This document shows positions 32,962 to 40,801 of a stretch of DNA of 40,871 nucleotides, one piece after another. The notes beneath the pieces are model-generated. The model was not told the DNA's origin. It worked only from the letters and a program-made list of their open reading frames with translations, and did not search any database. The position numbers were made by a program, and so were the translations under genes. Every line of letters begins with the position of its first letter. The first letter of the stretch is position 1. Origin of the DNA: JAAYBY01 sp964465385 (GTDB taxonomy: Bacteria > Bacillota > Clostridia > Saccharofermentanales > UBA5734); NCBI GenBank assembly GCA_964465385.1, contig CAYXIM010000005.1:1-40871 (forward strand). The letters are read 5' to 3'.

Positions 32962-34332
32962 TCAGTGCATCAAGAACAGTGAAAATTGTTCCAGCACCTG
33001 AACCAGGTCTTTGAGCAGCCGGGCTGCCGGTGCACCATCCACAGCGCGGTGATCAAAGGTCAAAGACAGACCCATGGACGGGTAGGGCACCGCCTGGCCC
33101 GCTTCATCACGCACACGGGTGGTGATGGTGTTGACGCCCAGAATGCACGTCTGTGGCGGGTTGATCACGGGTGTAAAGGCCTCAACACCCAGGGTGCCCA
33201 GATTGGTCACGGTAAAGGTTGCTCCCTGGAGCAGGTCGGGGTTGATGGTCCCTTCCAGGCTGGCTGCAGCCAAGGCCCTGACCTGGGTGGAAATCTCAGC
33301 CAGTGTCAGGCTGTCGGCATGAAAAAGGGTGGGCACCATCAGGCCGCGCGGCGTATCGACCGCAACACCCAAATGAACCGGTCGGAAATAGGTTGTTTTT
33401 TCGTCGTCGTAATGGGCGTTGCACACCGGGTGACGCGACAAAACCCGGGACACGGCGTAAAGGATGATGTCATTAAAAGTAGGCACGGCTTCAGCCAGGG
33501 CGAAACCCTGTTCAGCTCCCAGGCCCTTTGCACCAGCCGCCTTCAGCCTGGCACGTAACGCCATGACGTCGCTGGCGTCATAGCTGCTGTGCAAGGTCAG
33601 TTGGGCCATGGTGGCCAGGGATTCGTGCATGGCACGTGCGATGATCTTTCGGATGTTGGTGTGTTTTTCAGTCCAGGTATCTCCTGCAACCGGCAGGGGG
33701 GCCTGCATGCTTAAGGCTGCCTCAACATCTGCGGTGGACACACGGCCACCCAGGCCAGTGCCTGCAGTTTGTGCCGGATACCCGGTTCCAGCAGCAGCAG
33801 TCGCCAGATGGCCTTGATCAAGCACCGCCTGGACATCACGCTCGATGACACGTCCCTGAGGGCCTGTGGGCACGGCGAAGCGCAAGTCGGCGCCTGCACG
33901 CTGAGCCAATTTACGAGCCCGTGGGCTGACGGCCATGTCTTCCGTGGTTTCAAGAGCCGGCGCTGCAACCTGGCTGCTTGCGACAGACGCCTTCGCCGGT
34001 GCCGGTTCGGCCGGCGCTGCAGCAGGGGCCTCGTCTGTATCAGGTTTGGCTTCTTTTTCTCCTTGGTGGGGGTTAAACGCGCTGGTGTCTTCACCGGGTT
34101 CTCCAATGACACACACGTTGGTCAAAACAGGTACATCATCGCCTTCTTCAAAATATACTTCAATCAATGTCCCGCTGACCTTGGCGGCCTCGTCAAAGGT
34201 CGCCTTATCCGTTTCGTATGTGAAAAGAAGGTCGCCCTCTTGAACAGGGTCACCTTTCTTCTTGTGCCATTCTCCGATGATACAACTCTCAACGGATTGT
34301 CCTTGCCGGGGCATAATAACGGGTGTTGCCAT
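32962..34332 (-). CDS. Dihydrolipoyl acyltransferase (E2) of the 2-oxoacid dehydrogenase complex
   Basis: E2 is the core that carries the swinging lipoyl arm and transfers the acyl group to CoA. The 456-residue protein has one lipoyl domain at about 1-80 with the attachment Lys43 in ETDKATFD. An Ala/Pro/Glu linker follows, then a peripheral-subunit binding domain at about 133-170 (AVSPRARKLAQRAGADL with GRVIERDV). A short repeat of its end (GGRVSTADVEAAL) comes next. The C-terminal catalytic domain carries HxxxDG as H428 and D432 in DHRAVDG. GAGGAGG is the SD. It is the first gene of the operon, divergent from the deoR-lplA pair. Acyl specificity is not shown by sequence. Confidence 0.95.
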   Translation of the reverse strand: MATPVIMPRQGQSVESCIIGEWHKKKGDPVQEGDLLFTYETDKATFDEAAKVSGTLIEVYFEEGDDVPVLTNVCVIGEPGEDTSAFNPHQGEKEAKPDTDEAPAAAPAEPAPAKASVASSQVAAPALETTEDMAVSPRARKLAQRAGADLRFAVPTGPQGRVIERDVQAVLDQGHLATAAAGTGYPAQTAGTGLGGRVSTADVEAALSMQAPLPVAGDTWTEKHTNIRKIIARAMHESLATMAQLTLHSSYDASDVMALRARLKAAGAKGLGAEQGFALAEAVPTFNDIILYAVSRVLSRHPVCNAHYDDEKTTYFRPVHLGVAVDTPRGLMVPTLFHADSLTLAEISTQVRALAAASLEGTINPDLLQGATFTVTNLGTLGVEAFTPVINPPQTCILGVNTITTRVRDEAGQAVPYPSMGLSLTFDHRAVDGAPAARLLKDLVQVLEQFSLFLMH

Positions 34333-34382
34333 GGTAGACTCCTCCTCTTTTTTTCAGGATCGAATAACCTGTTCTTATCTTA

Positions 34383-34432
34383 ACAGATATCTGTGCCGCG
34401 AGACAGATGTCTCACAGCAAACAGATCTTTGA
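34383..34432. promoter_or_regulatory. Three ACAGAT-type repeats, candidate operators
   Basis: The perfect 12-base palindrome ACAGATATCTGT (34383-34394) is followed by two degraded copies starting ACAGATGTCT at 34403 and ACAGATCTTT at 34421. Spacings of 20 and 18 bases put them on nearly one face of the helix. They lie between the E2 promoter and its ATG, where a repressor could block transcription. Confidence 0.55.
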
Positions 34433-34441
34433 CCCTGTTCG

Positions 34442-34470
34442 ATTATAACATGCTTCTTGTTTCTTGTTAA
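34442..34470 (-). promoter_or_regulatory. Promoter of the E2-E3-E1 operon
   Basis: TTAACA (34465-34470) and TATAAT (34442-34447) are 17 bases apart on the minus strand; TGT before the -10 makes it extended. The 5' leader is about 100 bases. The 327 bases from 34333 to 34659 hold no gene: they contain this promoter, the ACAGAT repeats and the deoR promoter. Confidence 0.8.
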
Positions 34471-34582
34471 CAGCAACGTGACCACTGTTTTCACAAAAAT
34501 CCTCCCTCCCGGGGTCTTCTTTTGTCAACAAGGGCTGATTTTAGCCTTTTCTCGCCGATATCTCCTCTTTTTACTACCTATA

Positions 34583-34611
34583 TTGTTCTTCTGCTTGCAG
34601 TATGATAAAAT
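34583..34611 (+). promoter_or_regulatory. Promoter of deoR-lplA
   Basis: On the plus strand TTGTTC (34583-34588) and TAAAAT (34606-34611) are 17 bases apart. AT-rich direct repeats (TTAATGTTAAT) follow near the start site and could be an autoregulatory site. Confidence 0.6.
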
Positions 34612-34659
34612 GTGAATTAATGTTAATTTCATTTGTTCGATCACATCAAAAGGAATCGG

Positions 34660-35427
34660 GTGCTGCTTATGCCAGGAGACCGGCGCGCCGCCATCAACCA
34701 ATACATCCAATCACGTGGAGAAATCAAGTTTCAGGAACTCGAAGCGCGTTATCCTGACTTCTCCAGTATGACCCTGCGCCGGGATCTTGCTTTTCTGGAG
34801 CGACAGGGGCAAATTATCCGTATCCGTGGCGGAGCCAAGTCATTGGCCCACCTGTCCATGATCAAAGAGGCCGCTTACACCCAAAGACAGATGGAGAACA
34901 CGGATGCCAAGATGGCCATCGCTCAAAAGGCTGTGGGTCTGATCCAGGAAGAGCAATCTATATATATCGATTCTGGCACCACCTGTATGTGCCTGGCTCA
35001 GCGCATGCCAGACCAGCACCTCTTTGTCCTGACGCCGGCGCCCAACATCGCCCTGGAGCTGGTCAAAAGCCAGCACATCAAAATCAACTTGACCGGCGGG
35101 CAGCTCAACCGGGACACCTTGACCCTGTCCGGCTTTAATGCCGTTGAGTATGTCAAGACGCTCAACATCGACCTGGCCTTCATGGCACCCAGTGCTTTTT
35201 CCTTGCATAACGGCTTCAGCTGTGGCGATTATTTCGAAGCGGAACTCAAACGGCTGGTCATCCGGAAGGCCAGGCAGGTGGTCATGTTGCTGGACAGCAG
35301 CAAATGGAACCGGGACATGCCCTACACCTTTGCAAAATTGCAGAACCTGCACGCATTGGTGACCGATCAGCCGCTTCCAGAGGCATATCTCAAGGCTGTC
35401 CAGCGTGCCCACGTGCGACCCTTATAA
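34660..35427 (+). CDS. DeoR-family transcriptional regulator
   Basis: DeoR proteins combine an N-terminal winged helix with a C-terminal sugar-phosphate-sensing fold. The N terminus MPGDRRAAINQYIQSRGEIKF starts the HTH, with SSMTLRRDLAFLERQGQIIRIRGGAKS as the recognition and wing part. The sensor domain has IDSGTTCMCLAQ, a TGGQLNRDTLTLSG strand and LLDSSKWNR. I chose the GTG at 34660 (255 residues) because AAGGA lies 5 bases upstream; the ATG at 34669 would give 252. It lies 27 bases before lplA and divergent from E2, so it is a likely regulator of both, though DeoR proteins more often sense sugar phosphates. Confidence 0.9.
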   Translation: MLLMPGDRRAAINQYIQSRGEIKFQELEARYPDFSSMTLRRDLAFLERQGQIIRIRGGAKSLAHLSMIKEAAYTQRQMENTDAKMAIAQKAVGLIQEEQSIYIDSGTTCMCLAQRMPDQHLFVLTPAPNIALELVKSQHIKINLTGGQLNRDTLTLSGFNAVEYVKTLNIDLAFMAPSAFSLHNGFSCGDYFEAELKRLVIRKARQVVMLLDSSKWNRDMPYTFAKLQNLHALVTDQPLPEAYLKAVQRAHVRPL

Positions 35428-35454
35428 GCTGCTTGACCACTAGGAGGGTGCGCC

Positions 35455-36483
35455 ATGCCCCGTGCTTTGCTGATCCATTCAAACCAACACCAGCCCTGGC
35501 ATAACCTGGCTTTAGAAGCTTTTCTTTTTGAGCAGGTGGAACAGCAGACCTACCAGGCAGTTCTCTACCTCTGGCAAAACGACCACACCGTGGTCATCGG
35601 CCGCAACCAGAACGCCTGGGCAGAATGTGACACCGGGCAGCTGGAAGCTGACGGCGGTTGGCTGGCCAGAAGAAGCACCGGAGGAGGAGCTGTTTACCAC
35701 GATTTAGGCAACCTCAACTTCTCAATCCTCTTGCCACGCAGCCGTTTTTCTATCGACGACCAATTTGAGGTGGTGCTCAAAGCCATCAGGCAACATGACA
35801 TCCCCGCTGAACGGTCAGGCCGAAACGATCTGCTGGTCAACGGGATGAAATTTTCAGGCAATGCGTTCAGCTTAAAGAAAAAAGCTGGTCTGCACCACGG
35901 GACCTTGCTGGTCCACTCCGACTACGCACGCCTGTCCCGTTACTTGACTGTTTCAGCCAAAAAACTACAGGCCAAAGGCGTATCCTCCGTTCGCGCACGG
36001 GTCACCAACTTGCAGGATATCAACCCATCCCTCACCGTTACCCACCTCAACCAGTCTTTAGAGGAAGCCTTTTGCCAGACCTTTTGTGACACCGCTGACT
36101 GGCAGCTGGAACGAGCCACATCAGAATGTTTTGAACAAGAAAAACGTTTGCAGGAACTGCAGGCACACTTCTCCTCCTGGTCTTGGCGTTATGGTCGTTC
36201 CCTGCCGGTTGACGCATCGGTTGACGAACGGTTTGACTGGGGCAGCATCCAGCTCGGCTTTCAAGTTCAAAAAGGACGGGTGGACCAGGTCCGTGTTTTT
36301 TCAGACGCACTGGACAGCGACTACATGGATCTGTTGCCACAAAGCTGGGTCGGCTGCCGTTTTCATTCTGCTGAATTGATCCAGGCCCTTCAGCGGCCCG
36401 AGCTGCTTGAAGGCGGTCTCTTGACGCCGCGCCGACAGTTGACAGCAGACATCAGCCGGCTGATCCAAGCACAAAACTGGTAA
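35455..36483 (+). CDS. lplA: Lipoate-protein ligase A
   Basis: LplA activates free lipoate with ATP and attaches it to a lipoyl-domain lysine. The 342-residue protein shows RRSTGGGAVYHDLGNLNFS at about 72-90, the catalytic Lys in GMKFSGNAF at about 130-138, and HHGTLLVHSD. The smaller accessory domain at about 255-342 is present, as in bacterial LplA. AGGAGG precedes the ATG. It is in an operon with the DeoR gene and next to E2 across the divergent promoters, so its substrate is very likely that E2. The cell probably scavenges lipoate; no lipA or lipB lies in the window. Confidence 0.95.
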   Translation: MPRALLIHSNQHQPWHNLALEAFLFEQVEQQTYQAVLYLWQNDHTVVIGRNQNAWAECDTGQLEADGGWLARRSTGGGAVYHDLGNLNFSILLPRSRFSIDDQFEVVLKAIRQHDIPAERSGRNDLLVNGMKFSGNAFSLKKKAGLHHGTLLVHSDYARLSRYLTVSAKKLQAKGVSSVRARVTNLQDINPSLTVTHLNQSLEEAFCQTFCDTADWQLERATSECFEQEKRLQELQAHFSSWSWRYGRSLPVDASVDERFDWGSIQLGFQVQKGRVDQVRVFSDALDSDYMDLLPQSWVGCRFHSAELIQALQRPELLEGGLLTPRRQLTADISRLIQAQNW

Positions 36484-36493
36484 CACAAAAGGC

Positions 36494-36522
36494 TTGCACC
36501 CACCCGGGGCACATGATAAAAT
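36494..36522 (+). promoter_or_regulatory. Promoter of the acyl-CoA synthetase gene
   Basis: TTGCAC (36494-36499) and TAAAAT (36517-36522) are 17 bases apart on the plus strand, beginning 10 bases after lplA. No terminator separates lplA from it, so readthrough is possible. Confidence 0.75.
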
Positions 36523-36531
36523 AACGTTATT
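36520..36531. promoter_or_regulatory. Palindrome at the acyl-CoA synthetase start site
   Basis: AATAACGTTATT is a perfect 12-base palindrome overlapping the -10 end and start site. A second imperfect inverted repeat around CAAATAATTTG lies at about 36536-36555. Both are placed as operators would be. Confidence 0.5.
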
Positions 36532-36580
36532 ATTTTGACCATCAAATAATTTGGTCGTAAAAATGACCCGGGAGGCCTTT

Positions 36581-38419
36581 ATGCAAACGGTCACAGGAAA
36601 AAAACACTACGATCGCCACCGTCACGACACCGTTCGTGACTTGATACAGGCCAGCGCCAAGCGTTACGGCGATCTGGACGCCTACCGTTACCATGACAAA
36701 CCTGGCGGCCAGGAAATCACCAAAAGCTACCGTCGCTTGGCCGATGATATCACAGCCCTGGGAACAGCCCTGGTGGCACGCGGTTTTCATGGTAAGCACC
36801 TGGTCGTTATCGGCGCAAACTGCTACGAATGGGCCGTTGCTCACAACGCCATTGTCACTGGCGTGGGTGTTTCGGTGCCCTTGGACCGCCAGCTCCCTGA
36901 AGCAGAAGTCCTCTCACTGACACAGCGGGGACATGCCGAGGCCTTCATGTACCACCCCGGACACCATGCGATCGCGCTGGCTGTGGCAGCAGCAAACCAG
37001 CAGGTTCGCCTCTTTGTCTGTATGAAACCGGAAGCCTTACAAGAAGACTGGCCCGTCGACGATGATCGTTTTGTCGCCTGGGCTGATCTGATGGCAGACG
37101 GGCAGGCCCGCTTGGATGCCGGTGACCGCAGCTTCGTGGATGCCTCCATTGATCCCGATGCCCTGTGCGCCCTGCTTTTCACCTCCGGCACAACGGCCTT
37201 GAGCAAAGGCGTCATGCTGTCGCACCGCAATATCACCAGTAACGTCCATTCGGTGGCCAGCACGCTGGAAATCGAACAGGGGCGGCGCGCCTTGTCGGTC
37301 TTGCCCCTGCACCACACGTTTGAAAACACAGTCGGCATGTATGTCATGCTCTACTATGGCAGCTGTATCTGCTTTCTGGACGGTTTGCGTTACCTGGTCC
37401 AAAACCTCAAGGAATGGGAAATTGAAATCATCCTGGGTGTGCCGTTGCTCTTTGAGAACATTTACCGTCAAATTCAAAAAAACCTGGAAAAAGCGGGAAA
37501 AGTCAAGCTGGTGAACACCATGCGGGCCCTGGCGCGCCTGCTGGGCAAAATCGGCATCGACATCCGCCGCAAAGCCTTTGCGCAAATTTTGGATGCTGTT
37601 GGTGGCAAGCTCAACTTGTGCGTCAGCGGGGCAGCTCCCATCGACAAGCATGTCATTGCTTTCTTCAATGAAATCGGCATCGATTTTTTCAACGGTTACG
37701 GGTTGACAGAAACGGCCCCGGTTGTGTCAGCCTGCAACTATTTTGTCAATGTCCATGGCAGCGTTGGACAACCGCTGGCTTTTGTTGAGGTGGCCATCGA
37801 CACCCCCTCAAACGAGCGTGGCGCCATCGGTGAAATCTTGACACGAAGCGACAGCGTCATGCTGGGCTATTACGAAAACCCGCAGGCCACCCAGGAGGTC
37901 ATGACAGAAGACGGCTGGTTGAGAACCGGAGATGTCGGGTTTTTGGACCGTAAAGATTGCCTGCACATCACCGGACGGGCCAAGTCCATGATCGTCCTGA
38001 CCAACGGCAAGAACGTGTTCCCGGAAGAACTTGAGTTTTTAATCCAGCGTATTCCTGGCATCCGCGAATCCATGGTCTGGGGCGAGCATTCATCCCGTGA
38101 AGCCATTGACGTTTGCGCCAAACTGGTCTTCAGCCGCGAAGAGCTGCCTGAAGCAGCAGGGACCGATGACCACGCCCTCAAAACATGGTTTCAAGAGCAG
38201 CTGATAGAGATCAACCACCAGCTCCCGCCTTACAAGGCTATCAAGTATTTCATCTTGTCTGAAGAGGAACTGATTAAAACAACCACCTTGAAAACAAAGC
38301 GGACTGAGGAAGAAGAACGCATCCATCGGCAGCTTTCTCAACAGTCGCTGTCCATGCGAGAAGCCCATGGTCTGATGCTCGATCACCTCAGCAGCCAGGC
38401 TAAACCCTCCTCCGTTTAG
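36581..38419 (+). CDS. Long-chain fatty acid-CoA ligase type AMP-forming enzyme
   Basis: This 612-residue adenylate-forming enzyme should activate a fatty or other carboxylic acid to its CoA thioester via an acyl-AMP. Motifs in order are the ATP loop LLFTSGTTALSKGVMLSH at about 200-217, LPLHHTFENT, GYGLTETAPV at about 375, TGDVGFLD and GRAKSMIVLTNGKNVFPEELE. The C-terminal lysine region is TTTLKTKR. The TSGTT loop has Ala and Ser where Gly and Pro are usual, which is common in this Bacillota subgroup. The ATG at 36581 has GGGAGG 5 bases upstream; an ATG at 36563 lacks an SD. Substrate is not known. Confidence 0.92.
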   Translation: MQTVTGKKHYDRHRHDTVRDLIQASAKRYGDLDAYRYHDKPGGQEITKSYRRLADDITALGTALVARGFHGKHLVVIGANCYEWAVAHNAIVTGVGVSVPLDRQLPEAEVLSLTQRGHAEAFMYHPGHHAIALAVAAANQQVRLFVCMKPEALQEDWPVDDDRFVAWADLMADGQARLDAGDRSFVDASIDPDALCALLFTSGTTALSKGVMLSHRNITSNVHSVASTLEIEQGRRALSVLPLHHTFENTVGMYVMLYYGSCICFLDGLRYLVQNLKEWEIEIILGVPLLFENIYRQIQKNLEKAGKVKLVNTMRALARLLGKIGIDIRRKAFAQILDAVGGKLNLCVSGAAPIDKHVIAFFNEIGIDFFNGYGLTETAPVVSACNYFVNVHGSVGQPLAFVEVAIDTPSNERGAIGEILTRSDSVMLGYYENPQATQEVMTEDGWLRTGDVGFLDRKDCLHITGRAKSMIVLTNGKNVFPEELEFLIQRIPGIRESMVWGEHSSREAIDVCAKLVFSREELPEAAGTDDHALKTWFQEQLIEINHQLPPYKAIKYFILSEEELIKTTTLKTKRTEEEERIHRQLSQQSLSMREAHGLMLDHLSSQAKPSSV

Positions 38420-38439
38420 CCGGCAGTCAGACCCTTTTA

Positions 38440-38477
38440 AACAGAACCTGTCTTTGGCCGGTCAGGTTCTGTTTTTT
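38440..38477 (+). terminator. Terminator after the acyl-CoA synthetase gene
   Basis: ACAGAACCTG (38441-38450) pairs perfectly with CAGGTTCTGT (38463-38472), followed by six Ts on the plus strand. A strong intrinsic terminator. Confidence 0.9.
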
Positions 38478-38479
38478 CG

Positions 38480-38508
38480 TGGGCAAGAGGCAGGCCTTGT
38501 TGTATAAT
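38480..38508 (+). promoter_or_regulatory. Promoter of the zinc-ribbon gene
   Basis: TGGGCA (38480-38485, four of six matches) and TATAAT (38503-38508) are 17 bases apart, just after the terminator. Confidence 0.55.
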
Positions 38509-38551
38509 CAAGCAGAAGCATCAGGTAATTTCATGTGATTGGAGGGGTTTT

Positions 38552-39457
38552 GTGACACAGGTGCAATTGAATTGTCCTCACTGTGGCGGTGCTTTCACCC
38601 TCAACGATCAGCTTGTCCAGACTAAAACCTGGACCTGCCCTTATTGTGGCAAGGACGCTATATTGTCCAAAACGGATACCGGCCTGCGGCTGGATGCCAT
38701 TCTCCATGAAGCACGGGACTTGCACCCGGGTAGCCAGGATGAGCCCCAGGGTCAAACGTCCCATGCTGTCCCGTCAGCCAGGCCGAGCCCTCTGGAAACG
38801 GAAACGGCCCCCCGCTCCCTCTCTGATTATATCGCCGAGGTGGACCAGCCAGCAGCTGAGAGCCAGCAGGCCGAACCGGTGCAAACACAAGCGGCTCCAT
38901 CTCTTCTGGAACTGGTCCAGGAAGCCCAGCAGGCGGCTTCCTCCGGTGATTATCCGCTCTTCAATGCCCTCAGCAGGCGCGTGTTGGATCAAAACCCACA
39001 CGAACACCTCATCTATTTCTGGCGAACGCTGCTGATTGAGGAAGCTGATGGGTTTGCCCGCAACACCTGGGCAACCCCGGTCTGGTACCTGTACACACCC
39101 AGGCAAAAAAGCATGCTGCTCAGCCAACATGCCTACACCTTAAACACCGCCTTGTCGCTGGCTGATCACGCTGAAAAGGCCAACCTGTGTTTGCGCGTGG
39201 GTCAACTGCTGGTCCGGCAGGCAGTCGATCACCTGACAGAAAAAGCCAGCTTGCGGTGTGGTCGCCGCCTCCTGGGTAAAACCTTCAAAGGGCGGTTCAA
39301 ACGCCGGGATCTTTTTGAAGCCCGTGATTTTTGTGACGCTGTCGGTCGTTTGACGCCCGGCATCTGCCCCCTGGGTTCTGAACTGCTGCAGACAGCTGTC
39401 CGCCAGGCTGCCCAAACGCACCACCCTCGTCTGGCACGTGCCCTGACCCGTTTTTAG
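38552..39457 (+). CDS. Zinc-ribbon protein of unknown function
   Basis: I do not recognise the family. The 301-residue protein begins with a zinc ribbon (C8, C11, C29, C32 in CPHC and CPYC). A Pro/Glu/Gln-rich linker at about 58-120 follows, then a helical C-terminal region at about 121-301. That region has alternating charged and hydrophobic residues and a basic stretch GKTFKGRFKRRDLF. It looks cytoplasmic; there is no signal or membrane segment. The start is GTG with GGAGGGG upstream. It stands alone between a terminator and a convergent gene. Function is unassigned. Confidence 0.75.
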   Translation: MTQVQLNCPHCGGAFTLNDQLVQTKTWTCPYCGKDAILSKTDTGLRLDAILHEARDLHPGSQDEPQGQTSHAVPSARPSPLETETAPRSLSDYIAEVDQPAAESQQAEPVQTQAAPSLLELVQEAQQAASSGDYPLFNALSRRVLDQNPHEHLIYFWRTLLIEEADGFARNTWATPVWYLYTPRQKSMLLSQHAYTLNTALSLADHAEKANLCLRVGQLLVRQAVDHLTEKASLRCGRRLLGKTFKGRFKRRDLFEARDFCDAVGRLTPGICPLGSELLQTAVRQAAQTHHPRLARALTRF

Positions 39458-39464
39458 CGCGCGG

Positions 39465-40418
39465 CTAACGCCTGGGCTGGATGTGTGGCAGCGCTTGGTA
39501 CCAGACTGGCACAATTTGTGTCATGTTCTGGTAATGCCGGATCAACTGTTGAACGCCTGCCAAGGCTTGCTGACGCTGGGCTGGCCCTCGACGGCTGTCA
39601 CAGACGAACACCTGCAATGCGCGCAAGGCCGCATAACAAGCGATCAGCCGAAAAACCCGTGTGCTGACCGCATATTGAAAGTAGCAGTCCAAAACCCCTG
39701 TCGCAAACCAACGGCTGATCGGGCTGATGTCCGTGATAACCGAGGAGAGATCGTAAAGAGGATCTGCATAGCGCCAGGTATCGAAATCAATCAGATACAA
39801 AGCTTGTTCCCGGGTCAGGATGATGTGGTCGAAATCGACACTGCCGTGAATGACGGCTTTGGGCCGGCCAACCAAGGCCGACCGGTTTTGACTCAGGTAA
39901 GCCAATAAGCGGTTGATGCAAACCAGTCTCAAATCTTGCGGACTCAGTAACCCTTTCAGGCGCTCAATTTCTTGATCAAGAGACACCGTCCAATCCGAAC
40001 AACTTACTTGTGGCTGCAGTTGATGCAAAATGCCCAGCGCAAGGCCCAATTCATGGCCCAGCGCATATTGTTCGATCGGATCCTGTTCATGTAAAACGGT
40101 TCGGGCGTTTTGACCCAACACCCAGTCGCGTAGCAAATAAACAGACTGACCTTTTGGATCAACCCCAAAGCGGATGGGTCGCGGCACCGGAAAATGCCGG
40201 TGATAAAGCTGTTCAAGCAGCATAAACTCGTTTTTCTTGCGGTCGTATTGTGTTTTTTCGGACAGCTGCAGATAATAGAAGGCCCCGTCCGCATCTTTGA
40301 TGCGGTAGGCCTGATCCTGCTTGTGTCGGGTGTCAATGCTGTCACAGCCTACCCAGCTGACAGAGCCAGGTATGTCTTGAAAGAGCCGAACAGTCGGCTT
40401 GGTGGTGGTCGGCGGCAT
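39465..40418 (-). CDS. APH-fold phosphotransferase-like protein with altered catalytic motif
   Basis: The 317-residue protein has the aminoglycoside phosphotransferase/choline kinase fold pattern: an N lobe to about 100 with YYLQLSE near the Lys-bearing strand, then a hinge LLRDWVLGQN. In the C lobe the catalytic loop reads VIHGSVDFDHII (191-198) and the metal-binding loop YLIDFDTWRYADPLYDLSSV (about 208-226). The usual HGDxxxxN is HGSxxxxH, so the catalytic Asp is Ser193 and the Asn is His198; Asp195 is nearby. The DFD metal-site Asp pair is kept. The substrate is unknown; resistance is not implied. AGGAG precedes the ATG. It ends 7 bases from the convergent gene. Confidence 0.78.
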   Translation of the reverse strand: MPPTTTKPTVRLFQDIPGSVSWVGCDSIDTRHKQDQAYRIKDADGAFYYLQLSEKTQYDRKKNEFMLLEQLYHRHFPVPRPIRFGVDPKGQSVYLLRDWVLGQNARTVLHEQDPIEQYALGHELGLALGILHQLQPQVSCSDWTVSLDQEIERLKGLLSPQDLRLVCINRLLAYLSQNRSALVGRPKAVIHGSVDFDHIILTREQALYLIDFDTWRYADPLYDLSSVITDISPISRWFATGVLDCYFQYAVSTRVFRLIACYAALRALQVFVCDSRRGPAQRQQALAGVQQLIRHYQNMTQIVPVWYQALPHIQPRR

Positions 40419-40561
40419 GATGTTTTCTCCTGTTGCAAGGTCACTGTTCCTATCCTACCTGAAAATCGCCCTGAAAACAGTGCCATCAGCCAATATTTTT
40501 CACTTTCGGGTCCCAGATGGCGTCTTTTTTCCTTATTTGTACGGGCAGGTAGGGCGTACTC

Positions 40562-40595
40562 AAAAAAAGACCTCGGTCTGACGCCCGGGGTCTTT
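40562..40595 (-). terminator. Terminator of the tRNA unit
   Basis: On the minus strand AAAGACCCCGG and CCGAGGTCTTT pair over 11 positions with one mismatch, followed by seven Ts. It lies just after the tRNA-Thr CCA end. Confidence 0.8.
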
Positions 40596-40597
40596 TG

Positions 40598-40673
40598 TGG
40601 AGCCTTTAATCGGAATCGAACCGATGACCTCATCCTTACCATGGATGCGCTCTGCCAACTGAGCTATAAAGGC
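40598..40673 (-). tRNA. tRNA-Thr (GGT)
   Basis: The 76-base gene folds completely. The acceptor pairs GCCTTTA with TAAAGGC, the D stem is GCTC/GAGC, and the anticodon stem CATCC/GGATG encloses ATGGTAA with anticodon GGT. The T arm is ATCGG-TTCGATT-CCGAT, and CCA is encoded. It is the second gene of a two-tRNA transcript. Confidence 0.93.
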
Positions 40674-40682
40674 ACTTCATTC

Positions 40683-40756
40683 TGGAGCGGGTGAAGGGAA
40701 TCGAACCCTCACGGTCAGCTTGGGAAGCTGAAGTTCTGCCACTAAACTACACCCGC
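40683..40756 (-). tRNA. tRNA-Gly (CCC)
   Basis: The 74-base gene folds with acceptor GCGGGTG/CACCCGC. The anticodon stem TCAGC/GCTGA encloses TTCCCAA with anticodon CCC, and the T arm is GAGGG-TTCGATT-CCCTT. CCA is encoded. It precedes tRNA-Thr by 9 bases. Confidence 0.93.
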
Positions 40757-40772
40757 ATTTTATGCAAATCGT

Positions 40773-40801
40773 ATTATATCGACCAAGAGGCAAGGTGTCA
40801 A
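40773..40801 (-). promoter_or_regulatory. Consensus promoter of the tRNA unit
   Basis: TTGACA (40796-40801) and TATAAT (40773-40778), both perfect, are 17 bases apart on the minus strand, about 17 bases before the tRNA-Gly. The last 70 bases of the window beyond it show no gene I can support. Confidence 0.88.

Noticed and set aside
39465..40418. Aminoglycoside resistance gene
   Set aside because: The fold is shared by many kinases, the HGD motif is altered, and the gene sits in core chromosomal context.
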